From Halorientalis persicus (GTDB lineage Archaea > Halobacteriota > Halobacteria > Halobacteriales > Haloarculaceae): a DNA stretch of 64,000 bases. The stretch covers positions 24,385-88,384 of the forward strand of contig NZ_FOCX01000015.1 of the NCBI RefSeq assembly GCF_900110215.1, given 5' to 3'. The notes under the pieces are model-generated. The model was not told the origin of the DNA. It was given only the letters and a program-made list of their open reading frames with translations, and searched no databases. This document shows positions 9,343-17,552 of the stretch, one piece after another (position 1 is the first letter of the stretch; every line of letters starts with the position of its first letter). The translations under genes and the position numbers were made by a program.

Positions 9343-10871
9343 GCGACCAGCCCCCAGATCAGGCGGGCGCTGTTCTCGGCTCCCCGGGCCATCAGCTGGA
9401 CGACCTCGCCGGTCGAGCCGATCTCGGCGAAGAAGTACGGCAGGAGGACGAAGCCAAAGAGCGCGCTGGCGATCATGCTCCCGATGTTGGTCATCGCGAC
9501 GATCAGGATGAGTCGGAACAGCGGCACGTCGAGCATCCGGGCGAACAGGTCCCTGACGGGTGCCTGCTCGTCGTCGAGGATCTCGTTGAGCGTGTTGATG
9601 TCACCGATGTTGACCGAGGTGTACCGGAGTTCGACGTAGCCGGCGAACCAGCCCGGAGCCAGCAACGGGTTGAGACTGGTCAGCCAGGCGACAGCGCCGC
9701 CGACGGTCGCGCTCTGCCAGTGTGCGCCCGCGAGTTTCGCCAGCCCGAACGCGATGAGCCCGTTGATCAGGAACCACGAGCCGAAGATCTGGATCAACAG
9801 CCCGGTCGAGATACCCTCGACGCCGGTCGCGACGGCCATCACCAGCAGGGCGAAGATGACCAGGAAGCCGAGCGTGAACAGGTACCCGAACAGTTTGAAC
9901 AGCGAGAACCGGCGGCCGGACTCGACGCCGATCAGCGACTCCATCGCCGGGAGTGTCTCGGGATGGTCGAGGTACTCCTCGATCCCTGCCCGGTGGCCCG
10001 CGCCGACGACCGCGACGACGGAGTAGCCCGCGTCGCGCAACTCGACCAGGTTGTGCGCGATGTAGGCGTCGCGTTCGTCGATCAGCGCCTCCGCGCCGCC
10101 GGGCGAGAACCGGCGGAACTCCTCCATCATCGCCGAGACGACGTCCGTGTTCGTCATCTCGGACATATCCAGTTCCTCCAGGTCTTCCTCCTCGCTCGAC
10201 CCCGTGAGCAGGAGCGCCAGCGGCATCCCGACGGCGAGAGTGATGGTGACCGCGATCGCCAGGCCGTCGAGGACGCCCACCAGTATGCCCGGGACGAACC
10301 CGACGCCACCCAGCAGGAGTGGGCCGACGAGCAGTTCCAGCGGGATCGCCAGGAAAACACCCAGCATGAAACCGAAGGTCATCCCGGCCACGATTGGGTC
10401 GGCGACGCCGGCCACCAGCCCGCCCAGTAACTTGATCTTCTCCAGCCCGGTGAGGCGGGCCCAGAACCGCTGGATGGTGGTCTGGATGTCCCGATCGACC
10501 AGCGCGACCCCGAGCCCGAACTCTTCGGCGGTGTCGACGGCGGCCATCATGTCCGCCCCGGGGTCGACGTCGAACTGGTCGCCGAGTCGGGCCTGGACGT
10601 AGGATAGCATCCAGTAGGCCAGGAACTGAAAGACCGTGTTCCCGCCGAGCAGGTCGCTCGGATCGAGGTCGTCGGGTGTTTCGCCCTTGAGTTGGCGATA
10701 TCGCCCGTCGTCGAGTTCGACCGCGACCACATCTGGCTGTTCCTCCTCGATGGTCTCCTCGACCTCGCGGACGCTGTCTTCCGAGACGTGGGCGGTCCCC
10801 AGCACCGTCACGTGCCCCTCCCCCGACGGGGTCGACGGGTCCGACGGCGTCGGTGCCGACCGTTCGCTCAT
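9339..10871 (-). CDS. TraB/PrgY family membrane protein
   Basis: 510 residues. The N-terminal half is the TraB/GumN fold (VTVLGTAHVSEDSVREVEE, then QPDVVAVELDDGRYRQL and, near residue 280-300, VVAVVGAGHRAGIEEYL), which is related to erythromycin-esterase-like and TIKI proteases. The conserved GTAHxS, ExD and GxGHxxG elements are all present. There are two hydrophobic blocks, one in mid-protein with four helices and one at the C-terminus with four to five. In enterococci TraB blocks pheromone production; the archaeal role is unknown. Start at 10871 (MSERSAPTPSD) is chosen because upstream residues are not conserved. Co-translated with the M50 protease. Confidence 0.85.
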   Translation of the reverse strand: MSERSAPTPSDPSTPSGEGHVTVLGTAHVSEDSVREVEETIEEEQPDVVAVELDDGRYRQLKGETPDDLDPSDLLGGNTVFQFLAYWMLSYVQARLGDQFDVDPGADMMAAVDTAEEFGLGVALVDRDIQTTIQRFWARLTGLEKIKLLGGLVAGVADPIVAGMTFGFMLGVFLAIPLELLVGPLLLGGVGFVPGILVGVLDGLAIAVTITLAVGMPLALLLTGSSEEEDLEELDMSEMTNTDVVSAMMEEFRRFSPGGAEALIDERDAYIAHNLVELRDAGYSVVAVVGAGHRAGIEEYLDHPETLPAMESLIGVESGRRFSLFKLFGYLFTLGFLVIFALLVMAVATGVEGISTGLLIQIFGSWFLINGLIAFGLAKLAGAHWQSATVGGAVAWLTSLNPLLAPGWFAGYVELRYTSVNIGDINTLNEILDDEQAPVRDLFARMLDVPLFRLILIVAMTNIGSMIASALFGFVLLPYFFAEIGSTGEVVQLMARGAENSARLIWGLVA

Positions 10872-10979
10872 TGCGCCGTCATAGACGACCCCCCGTCTTA
10901 CGATTGTCGGGACGACAGCGTCCGCCTCGCGAGCGACGGCTCGGAAGACTCTTTTCCCACGGACGGAAACCCCGGGCCA

Positions 10980-11435
10980 ATGCCGGATCTGATGGACACC
11001 TACATCGAGAATCGCAAGATGATCCAGCCCAACCACGCGAACAACCTCGACACCACCCACGGCGGGAACGTCCTGAAGTGGATGGACGAGGTGGGTGCGA
11101 TGTCCGCGATTCGGTTCGCCGGCAGCGACGTACTGACCGCACGGATGGAACAGACCAACTTCCGTGGCCCCATCCCCGTCGGCGAGAACGCCCTCATCGA
11201 GAGCTACGTCTACGAGACTGGGACGACGAGTATGCGCGTCCGGGTCCGGACCTTCCGCGAGGACCTCCGGACCGCCGAGACCGAACTGACCACCGAGTCC
11301 CACCTCGTGTACGTCGCCATCGACGAGGAGTTCGAACCCCGGAGCGTCCCGGAGTTGACCGTCGAAAGTGAGCGCGGCGAGAAACTGCTTGCGGCCGCCA
11401 GAGAGAGCGACGAGAACCACGACCACGACGAGTGA
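10980..11435 (+). CDS. Acyl-CoA thioesterase, hotdog fold
   Basis: 151 residues. Signature sequence MIQPNHANNLDTTHGGNVLKWMDEVGAM: the Asn/His-rich loop before GG and the central helix (GNVLKWMDEVGAMSAIRFAG) are typical of the BACH/YciA-type hotdog thioesterases, where the Asp in the helix is catalytic. The protein hydrolyses acyl-CoA to free acid and CoA. The acidic, His-rich tail (DENHDHDE) is a haloarchaeal feature. It is divergent from the TraB gene, with 108 bases between the two starts. Confidence 0.85.
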   Translation: MPDLMDTYIENRKMIQPNHANNLDTTHGGNVLKWMDEVGAMSAIRFAGSDVLTARMEQTNFRGPIPVGENALIESYVYETGTTSMRVRVRTFREDLRTAETELTTESHLVYVAIDEEFEPRSVPELTVESERGEKLLAAARESDENHDHDE

Positions 11436-11498
11436 GTGTTCCGGGCCCCGCGACTGCCGAGGGCCGTCCTTTTGCGTCCCGGCGTCCTATCCCGGGTC

Positions 11499-11954
11499 AT
11501 GGGACTGGATGTGGACACCCCCGAGCCGCCGGAACTGGAAGCGTTCGACCCCAACGAGTACGAGGACGCCGAAGTCGTCGGCGACACGGACTTCCGCCGC
11601 GACGAGATCGAGGACTTCCTCCACGATGGGGCCTGGGACTGTGCGTTCGGTGAGTGGACCGACCACACCGATCTGGACACCGACGACTACGACATCGTGA
11701 CCGACATCGGGCTGATCGAGCGGTTCGACTTCTTCTGGGACTCCCACGCCGACCGCGTCGGGTACCACGCCCCGGGCCTCCCCGAGGACTGGAAACAACA
11801 CGACCTCCACCCCGATCTGGACTCGTGGGGCACCGTCTCCTCGATCAACGCCGAACTCACCGAACTCGGCCAGATCGTCTGTGACGTACTCAAAGACGAC
11901 TACATCGACTGGGAGACCGACTACGAACCGCCCGAAGACCTCCCCGACTTCTAG
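11499..11954 (+). CDS. Conserved acidic hypothetical protein
   Basis: 151 residues, extremely acidic (Asp and Glu make up about a third). The sequence is full of aromatic-acidic motifs such as FLHDGAWDCAFGEWTDHTDL and LIERFDFFWDSHADRVGYHA. No transmembrane segment or known catalytic motif. Start at 11499 gives MGLDVDTPEPPELEAFDPNE. A haloarchaea-only soluble protein with no function assignable from the sequence. Confidence 0.7.
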   Translation: MGLDVDTPEPPELEAFDPNEYEDAEVVGDTDFRRDEIEDFLHDGAWDCAFGEWTDHTDLDTDDYDIVTDIGLIERFDFFWDSHADRVGYHAPGLPEDWKQHDLHPDLDSWGTVSSINAELTELGQIVCDVLKDDYIDWETDYEPPEDLPDF

Positions 11955-12005
11955 GGTCGGTGGCAGTCGGGACCTTCTTAATGGGTGACCCCCCTCCATT
12001 TAGAC

Positions 12006-12185
12006 ATGGCAGAGGTCATCCCGCCGACGGAACGGGTTTGCGAGCGCTGTGGCCGTCACGACCGCTGGGACGACGACCGCGACACCTGGGTCATCGTCAC
12101 CGAGGGCGAAGGGAAAGCAGTCGGCAACCCCCACTGTCTCCACGAGTGGGATATCAACGGCGATTACAACCCCTTCGAGGGGTGA
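12006..12185 (+). CDS. HEWD family small protein
   Basis: 59 residues. It has an N-terminal CxxC knuckle (VCERCGRHDRW) and a single later Cys in the motif NPHCLHEWDINGDYNPFEG, which holds the His-Glu-Trp-Asp sequence that names this haloarchaeal family. Probably a small metal-binding protein; role unknown. The start at 12006 removes an upstream in-frame stretch (MTPLHLD) that would be non-coding. Confidence 0.85.
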   Translation: MAEVIPPTERVCERCGRHDRWDDDRDTWVIVTEGEGKAVGNPHCLHEWDINGDYNPFEG

Positions 12186-12269
12186 CTACGTCCCGCGAAG
12201 CGGCCATATTCTCGTCAGTTACACACGCCGACCGGCAGGTTTTCACAGCGGGTCGTGGTACCTGGTACC

Positions 12270-12431
12270 ATGGCCATCGGTTGTAAACTCTGCAAGCGGC
12301 AACTTCCCGATACCAGTCACGACGCCACCTGTACCTGCGGGTGGTGGCTCGACGGGAACTGCAGCGAGAACCACCGGGAGTGGTGCCCCCATCACGGCGA
12401 AGACGGCTGGCTCGGGGCCGTCGAGATCTGA
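12270..12431 (+). CDS. 53-residue Cys/His-rich protein, probable zinc binder
   Basis: A short gene between the HEWD protein and cutA, beginning MAIGCKLCKRQLPD and ending HHGEDGWLGAVEI. It has six Cys and several His: a CKLC knuckle, a CTCGWWLDGNC cluster and WCPHH, which together could bind one or two zinc ions. Codon use (GC-rich third positions) and the dense Cys pattern support a real gene. It is part of a run of small same-strand genes. Function unknown; similar tiny zinc proteins are abundant in haloarchaea. Confidence 0.65.
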   Translation: MAIGCKLCKRQLPDTSHDATCTCGWWLDGNCSENHREWCPHHGEDGWLGAVEI

Positions 12432-12472
12432 CCGTCGGAAGGCGTTTTTGCCTGCCGCCCGTTCCCCGAGCC

Positions 12473-12784
12473 ATGCCCACACTGTTCGTGACCGCGCCCC
12501 CCGAGGACGCGGCATCGATCGCCGAACGACTCGTCGAAGAACGGCGTGCCGCCTGTGTGAATCGGTTCCCCTGCCGGTCGACCTACCGGTGGGATGGCGA
12601 GGTCCACGACGAGGACGAGGAGATCCTGCTGGTCAAGACCACCGAGAGCGGGTACGAGGACGCCAAAGAACGCATCGCCGAGTTACACCCCTACGATCTC
12701 CCTGCGATCGAGCGGTTCGACGACTCCGGCGTCTCCGCGGAGTTCGCCGATTGGCTCGACGACTGCGTCGCCCCGACGGAGTAA
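12473..12784 (+). CDS. cutA: Divalent-cation tolerance protein CutA
   Basis: 103 residues, the normal length of this small trimeric ferredoxin-like protein. Hallmarks: AERLVEERRAACVNRFP near the start, YRWDGEVHDEDEEILLVKTT in the middle, and the C-terminal part ELHPYDLPAIERF, where CutA proteins carry the HPYExPE motif. CutA proteins bind divalent metals and are linked to copper tolerance; the archaeal role is less clear. Converges with the carbonic-anhydrase-like gene, 6 bases apart. Confidence 0.93.
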   Translation: MPTLFVTAPPEDAASIAERLVEERRAACVNRFPCRSTYRWDGEVHDEDEEILLVKTTESGYEDAKERIAELHPYDLPAIERFDDSGVSAEFADWLDDCVAPTE

Positions 12785-12790
12785 CTCGAC

Positions 12791-13315
12791 TCAGTCCTCG
12801 TCGGGCACGTGCGCCTCGGCGATCGGTTCGTCGGTTTCCGCGTGTTCCCGAGCGATCTCGACGTACTGGTCGCCCGCGTACTGCCAGACCGAGTCCTCGA
12901 CCTCCTTGACGACTTCCGCGGGCTGACCGGCGACCAGCACCGACTCGGGCACGTCGGTGTCTTCGGTGACGACGCTGTTGGCTCCGACCAGACTCTCGGC
13001 ACCGATGGTCGATCGGTCGAGGACGATGGCCCCCATCCCGACCATCGCCCGCTCTCCGACCGTCGACGCGTGGACGATTGCGTTGTGTCCCACCGTCGCG
13101 TAGGGGCCGATCTCGACGCCCTCGTGGAGCGTCGCGTTGTCCTGCACGTTCGCCCCTTCCCGGAGGACGATCTCGCCGTGATCGCCACGGAGAACGGTCC
13201 CCGGCCAGACGCTGGCCTCAGCTTCCAGCGTCACGTCTCCGATGACTGTCGCCGCCGGGTCGACGTACGCCGAGTCGGCGATCGTCGGTTCGACACCGTC
13301 GAATGCTCTGATCAT
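12791..13315 (-). CDS. Gamma carbonic anhydrase-like hexapeptide-repeat protein
   Basis: 174 residues of left-handed beta-helix repeats (for example VIGDVTLEAEASVWPGTVLR, then ANVQDNATLHEG and HNAIVHASTVGERAMVGMGA). The His residues in GHNAIVHAS and the earlier repeat LRGDHGEIVLREGANVQDN match the metal-binding pattern of the gamma-CA family (YrdA/PaaY/CaiE type). It may hydrate CO2 or act on an unknown small molecule. The start at 13315 gives MIRAFDGVEPTIADSAYVDP, as in homologues. Confidence 0.9.
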   Translation of the reverse strand: MIRAFDGVEPTIADSAYVDPAATVIGDVTLEAEASVWPGTVLRGDHGEIVLREGANVQDNATLHEGVEIGPYATVGHNAIVHASTVGERAMVGMGAIVLDRSTIGAESLVGANSVVTEDTDVPESVLVAGQPAEVVKEVEDSVWQYAGDQYVEIAREHAETDEPIAEAHVPDED

Positions 13316-13478
13316 CGTGCGTGCCGTCCGACTCCAGTGACAAAAACGACCCGGCTCGCACCCCGGTTCGACGCCCCTGGTCGACTCCGATGAGCCAGAG
13401 TTCGCTTCTGACGGGGTGGTTTTCAGATCTCGTAACTGGCGCGGAGGACTTATTCGGGACGTTCGACGAGTAGTGTCT

Positions 13479-13718
13479 ATGCCAGCGAACGGACGCGACA
13501 TCGCGGTCTTCGTCGTCGGGCTCGCGGTGGCCGGTATGGCCCCGATTCTTGCGTTCCCGACGCTCGAATTCGCCCCGATGCTCGCGCAAGTCTCCACCCT
13601 CGCGGGTGGCGTCCCGATCCACCACATCGGGGTCGTCGTCCTCGTCGCGCTCGTGGCGGCCGCCTGGGTCGACACTGGGCTCGGTGAACGGACGAACGAC
13701 CGCGAACACTGGGATTGA
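13479..13718 (+). CDS. Small two-helix membrane protein
   Basis: 79 residues. Two hydrophobic segments (IAVFVVGLAVAGMAPILAFP and VPIHHIGVVVLVALVAAAWV) flank a short loop; the C-terminus is charged (GLGERTNDREHWD). No family recognised. A TATA-like ACTTATTC lies about 28 bases before the ATG at 13479, so the message is probably leaderless. It converges with aglB. Confidence 0.6.
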   Translation: MPANGRDIAVFVVGLAVAGMAPILAFPTLEFAPMLAQVSTLAGGVPIHHIGVVVLVALVAAAWVDTGLGERTNDREHWD

Positions 13719-13733
13719 CGACCGCCGACGAAG

Positions 13734-13741
13734 AGAAAAAA
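13734..13741 (-). terminator. Poly-T terminator of aglB
   Basis: A run of A residues on the plus strand (GAGAAAAAAG), hence six T on the coding strand, 14-21 bases after the aglB stop codon. Confidence 0.5.
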
Positions 13742-13754
13742 GTCGCCGGGGTTC

Positions 13755-16700
13755 TCAGGGCGTGACGATGCCAGCGCCGCCCGCGGGCTCGGCGATCATC
13801 GTTTGACTCTCAGAGTCGTTGGTCGACGTGTCGGTCGACCCGTCACTGGCGGTATCGTCGCCGGTCGTGTCGTCGCCGCTGGTTTCGTTGGTACCACTGT
13901 CACCGCTCGTTTCGTCGGTCGTCGACTCGTTACCGTCGGGCTGTGATTGGCCGAACTCTGTCCGCTCGAGGTCGACCTGCACGGGCGAGTCGTCTTCGCC
14001 GATGACTTTCCCCTCACTCACGTGGGTCGTGGCGTTGTACATGTAGCTGGAGCCACTGCTCAGGTTCTGGTACACGTTGGTTCTGATGGTGTACGGTCCC
14101 GCGGCTTCGACGGCCACGTCCGTGTAGCCCTGTTCGGTCCCCCAGTTCTCGTAGCCGGTCGTCGAGTACGGCACCGTCATCTCGAACTCGCCGTCCGGCC
14201 CCGTCTCGACACGCTGGGTGTACCGGAACGTCGCGTTGGCGGAGTTCAGCTCCATCGGGACGGAGGCGATCACCGTCCGGTTTTCGGGCCCAGTTCCCTC
14301 GATCGTCGCGCCGGGGACGCGCTCGAAGACCTTCGTCCACGGTGGCGAGGGGCTCTGCGGTCCCAGCAGGATACTCTGGATGCCTCGGAGTTCGGTCCGT
14401 GTGGAGTTCCGGAACTCGTTGACGCCACCGGACAGCGAGGTCACCTCCCGCCGGAACCCACGCTGGTACGGACTCCCGGGCTGGAACGCGGACGTGTTCG
14501 AGTTGTAGACCAGCCGATAGTGGTCCAGCGCCTCGACGGCTTCCGGCGGGTTCGGTCCGACTCCGCCGATCTGGGCCGTGCTGTCGTTCTCGGCGAACTC
14601 ACGCGCCTCTCGCATCGAGTCGTATACCCGGTAGGGGTTCTGGTCTCCACGGGGCAGCACCTTGGCTTCCTGGCCCTGTCCCTGCTGGATCGTATCGTAG
14701 TTGAGGACCACCGGTCGCGGCTGGCGGGCGCTCCCGTGGAAGTGCCACAGGCGGTTGACCATGCTCTCGTAGTAGCGCTGGGTCTTGAGATTGTAGCCGA
14801 CCCGGGGCTGCCCGGTACTGACGTCGATTACGGGGCTGTAGTAGTCCGACGTCTCCGTGCTCTCGTTGAAGATGGTCGGCGCGAAGAACTTCCCGCGGGA
14901 GAGCCGCGAGTAGGTGTTGACCATCTTCCAGTCGATCATGACGTATCGCGTCTCGGCGTCGGCGTCGTCCTCGCTGACGTTCGCCAGCACGTCACCCGCC
15001 TGCTTCTCGGTGGGTGCGAGCAGGAAGTTCGCCGCTTCGGTCGCGCCCTGCTGGAACGGGTTGGCGGTCGGGATGCGCCCGCCGCGCTGTGTGATCCAGT
15101 GTCCGTAGTCCCACCAGGACATCACGCCGTATGCCCCGTCCGGGTAGTCGTAGTCGTCCTGTCTCGGGACCGTCTCCGTGAAGTCCATCGAATTGTTCGC
15201 GCCGCCGTAGGTCCCCGGAGTGGGCGTGTTGCTTTCCATCCAGTCGAGGCTATCCGTCCAGCCGACCACGCCGGGACTCGGGCCCGCTCCGCTCCCGCGC
15301 TCGATGACCGTACTCGAACCGGCCGTCATCGGCACGATCATCGGAGCGATCACCAGAATCAGCACCGCCATGATCGTCAGTACCTGGAACGTCTCGATCT
15401 CTTCGAGCGATCCGGTCGGGGACACGTACTTTGCGACCAGCGCGATGATGTAGGCGTTCAGCACGGCGATCGGGAGCGTGAGGTAATACCCGAACCGGAC
15501 CTGGGTCATCGTCGCCAGCAACATAATCACCGTCCAGATCATCACGAAGACCGTCTCAGCCCGCTTTTCCGTGCCGCGAACGTGGCCGGCCAGCAGCGCG
15601 ACCAGTCCCGCGAAGGCACCGAACCACGCCAGACCGTAGCTCCCGAACAGGCGCGGAAGCAGATCACCCAGCGGGACCGGCTGTGCCTCCCCGATAGTCT
15701 GTGCCTGCGCGCCGCCACCCAGGCCGATGAATCGATCGGTGTTCTTGACGATGTAGCCGAACACATCGGGTACGATCACGGCCGCCAGCACCGCGGCCGC
15801 GGCGATAGCACCGAACACGATAGCCGGGTACGCCCGCCGGTCTATGTCGGCGTCGTCGACCGCCCGGGCCAGCCACGCCATGAACACGGCTCCGGCGGCC
15901 ACAGCGAACGCGAGGAGCGGCTGCATGAACGAGAAGTCGACCCCGGTCACCTCGAACGTACTGAGCGGGATGAACGAGAGCAATCCGGTGACGACGAGCG
16001 CAATCACGCCAACGAAGGCAACGTGTTCCGGACTGCGACCGCGAAGATAGTCGAGATTCAGCTGGATCACGAGGAAGACGCCGAAGATACCGACCAACAG
16101 GAGTGCAGGTGGCCACACCCAGATGTACAGCGCCATGGCGACGCCGGCCAGTGTCGCCCAGCCGGCGGACGGCCGGAGCGCGTCCCACTCCCGGTTGACC
16201 ACGAGTTCCCAGACCGGCATCTCGTCCTCGGCGACCGAGACGGCGATCATGATCGCGACAACGGCGACCATCTGGAACAGCGCCTCGGCGACCTGGTGGT
16301 CGGAAAACCCGACGATACTCCGGTTGAGGAAACTCCCCGAGGAAAGCGCCAGGATCAGGACGCTGACGAGGCCACCGAACCGGCCGCCCAACCGTTTGCC
16401 TGCGAAATACACCGGGACCGCGACGAGCGTGCCCATAACCGCCGGCGCGACCAGCAGTGTCATCGCGACCGTCTGGTCGCTCGGATTGCCGAGCCCGACG
16501 ATCAGCGCCGCCGTCGCGACCAGTTGGTCGAACAGTGTCCCGAACTGGCCCGAGGCTGTCCCGTACGGGAAGTACGTCCACGGGTCGAACGGCATCGTCC
16601 CCGGCCAGTTGTCCACGACGTACTGGGTCTGTCTGTAGTGGTACCACGCGTCGTTTCCGGAGAAAAACACGTCTCCGTCCCTGACGAAGTTGCTCCAACT

Positions 16701-16826
16701 CCGCAGTCGGACCCACAGCATGAATCCGAGCAACACGACTAGCGTCGGAATATGATACCAGTCTTGGACGTCTTCGAGGACGTTGCCGACATCGTAGTCC
16801 TCGAAGTACCCCCGGCGTTGACTCAT
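13755..16826 (-). CDS. aglB: Dolichyl-phosphooligosaccharide protein glycotransferase AglB
   Basis: The oligosaccharyltransferase that moves the finished glycan from dolichol phosphate to Asn in N-X-S/T sequons outside the cell. 1023 residues. The N-terminal half has about 13 membrane helices, with the catalytic acidic loop motif FFSGNDAWYHYRQTQYVVDN near residue 55. The soluble half carries the sequon-binding motif WWDYG at residues 571-575 (SWWDYGHWITQRGGR). The last 60 residues are a Ser/Thr/Asp/Gly-rich tail that itself holds sequons (NES, NET, NDS). A TATA-like CTTATC lies about 28 bases before the start. It heads a glycosylation cluster. Confidence 0.96.
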   Translation of the reverse strand: MSQRRGYFEDYDVGNVLEDVQDWYHIPTLVVLLGFMLWVRLRSWSNFVRDGDVFFSGNDAWYHYRQTQYVVDNWPGTMPFDPWTYFPYGTASGQFGTLFDQLVATAALIVGLGNPSDQTVAMTLLVAPAVMGTLVAVPVYFAGKRLGGRFGGLVSVLILALSSGSFLNRSIVGFSDHQVAEALFQMVAVVAIMIAVSVAEDEMPVWELVVNREWDALRPSAGWATLAGVAMALYIWVWPPALLLVGIFGVFLVIQLNLDYLRGRSPEHVAFVGVIALVVTGLLSFIPLSTFEVTGVDFSFMQPLLAFAVAAGAVFMAWLARAVDDADIDRRAYPAIVFGAIAAAAVLAAVIVPDVFGYIVKNTDRFIGLGGGAQAQTIGEAQPVPLGDLLPRLFGSYGLAWFGAFAGLVALLAGHVRGTEKRAETVFVMIWTVIMLLATMTQVRFGYYLTLPIAVLNAYIIALVAKYVSPTGSLEEIETFQVLTIMAVLILVIAPMIVPMTAGSSTVIERGSGAGPSPGVVGWTDSLDWMESNTPTPGTYGGANNSMDFTETVPRQDDYDYPDGAYGVMSWWDYGHWITQRGGRIPTANPFQQGATEAANFLLAPTEKQAGDVLANVSEDDADAETRYVMIDWKMVNTYSRLSRGKFFAPTIFNESTETSDYYSPVIDVSTGQPRVGYNLKTQRYYESMVNRLWHFHGSARQPRPVVLNYDTIQQGQGQEAKVLPRGDQNPYRVYDSMREAREFAENDSTAQIGGVGPNPPEAVEALDHYRLVYNSNTSAFQPGSPYQRGFRREVTSLSGGVNEFRNSTRTELRGIQSILLGPQSPSPPWTKVFERVPGATIEGTGPENRTVIASVPMELNSANATFRYTQRVETGPDGEFEMTVPYSTTGYENWGTEQGYTDVAVEAAGPYTIRTNVYQNLSSGSSYMYNATTHVSEGKVIGEDDSPVQVDLERTEFGQSQPDGNESTTDETSGDSGTNETSGDDTTGDDTASDGSTDTSTNDSESQTMIAEPAGGAGIVTP

Positions 16827-16850
16827 TGCCCGGGGTAAAAACGAACTGGG

Positions 16851-16860
16851 GGATAAGCTT
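16851..16860 (-). promoter_or_regulatory. aglB promoter
   Basis: AAGCTTATCC on the minus strand, centred 28 bases before the aglB ATG, in the position of a TATA box for a leaderless message. Confidence 0.45.
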
Positions 16861-17013
16861 TGTCAAATCGTCTTCTTCTCGCCCGCTGTACCGCGGTTCG
16901 GATACCGTTCCGAGAGCGGTTCTGTGCCCGTTATTCCGGACATTGGCCTTTCGAATCGAACCCCGACACCGACACAACACTCACGTGGGGCCACCTCGAA
17001 GGATTCGGAACCG

Positions 17014-17039
17014 CCGACGTGTCCCCACCGACACGTCGG
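17014..17039 (+). repeat. 10-bp inverted repeat before pilin-like gene
   Basis: CCGACGTGTC and its exact reverse complement GACACGTCGG separated by CCCACC, ending 10 bases before the ATG at 17050. It could be an operator or an RNA hairpin that hides the start site. Confidence 0.55.
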
Positions 17040-17049
17040 ACCGACGACG

Positions 17050-17517
17050 ATGACCCGCCAGAACTCACTACGGACGGCCCGAGGCGACGAACGAGCCACC
17101 ACGGTCTCCGATAGCATGGCCGCCGGTTCGCTGGTCGTCCTGGCTGTGGTCCTCGCGGCCGGGCTCGGACTGGGCGTGCTCTACGCTCCCTCGGAGGGTG
17201 GAGGGAACACGACGCGCGCGAACTTCAGCTACCAGCACTTTTCGGATGATTCGGCCCTGATCGTGACGTTCACCAGGGGCGATTCGATCCAGGCCGGCGA
17301 GCTCGCCCTCGTCAGCGGGGAGGCAAACAGCACCTGGGCCGAAATCGCCAACATGACTGCGTCCAAGACACTCTCCGAGGGATCGACGATCCAGCTGTCC
17401 GCCAGTGGACGGTTCGGCAAAGCGATCACGTCGAGTACGCAGGTCAGGGTCCTCTACACCGGCGGGAACGAGACCCGCGTGCTGTCTCGCTGGCCGCCGA
17501 ACGGTACTGCCGGATAG
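17050..17517 (+). CDS. Type IV pilin-like secreted protein (atypical)
   Basis: 155 residues. After a short polar N-terminus (TARGDERATTVSDSM) comes a single long hydrophobic helix (AAGSLVVLAVVLAAGLGLGV) and then a soluble beta-rich region with N-glycosylation sequons (NTT, NFS, NST, NMT, NET, NGT). This layout is that of haloarchaeal pilin-N (DUF1628) proteins, though the usual RGVSPVIG cleavage context is degenerate (RATTVSDS). It probably sits on the cell surface as a target of the nearby AglB. The start at 17050 is the first ATG after the inverted repeat; an earlier start at 16924 would place the repeat inside the protein. Confidence 0.6.
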   Translation: MTRQNSLRTARGDERATTVSDSMAAGSLVVLAVVLAAGLGLGVLYAPSEGGGNTTRANFSYQHFSDDSALIVTFTRGDSIQAGELALVSGEANSTWAEIANMTASKTLSEGSTIQLSASGRFGKAITSSTQVRVLYTGGNETRVLSRWPPNGTAG

Positions 17518-17552
17518 AAATACCTTTGTCGGGCGGGTGACGAGCCGTCTCT

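Noticed and set aside
13947..16742. Very long open frame on the plus strand opposite aglB (931 codons)
   Set aside because: It mirrors the aglB gene, has a biased Arg/Asp/Val-rich make-up, no domain signs and no promoter. Long antisense frames are normal in GC-rich haloarchaeal DNA.
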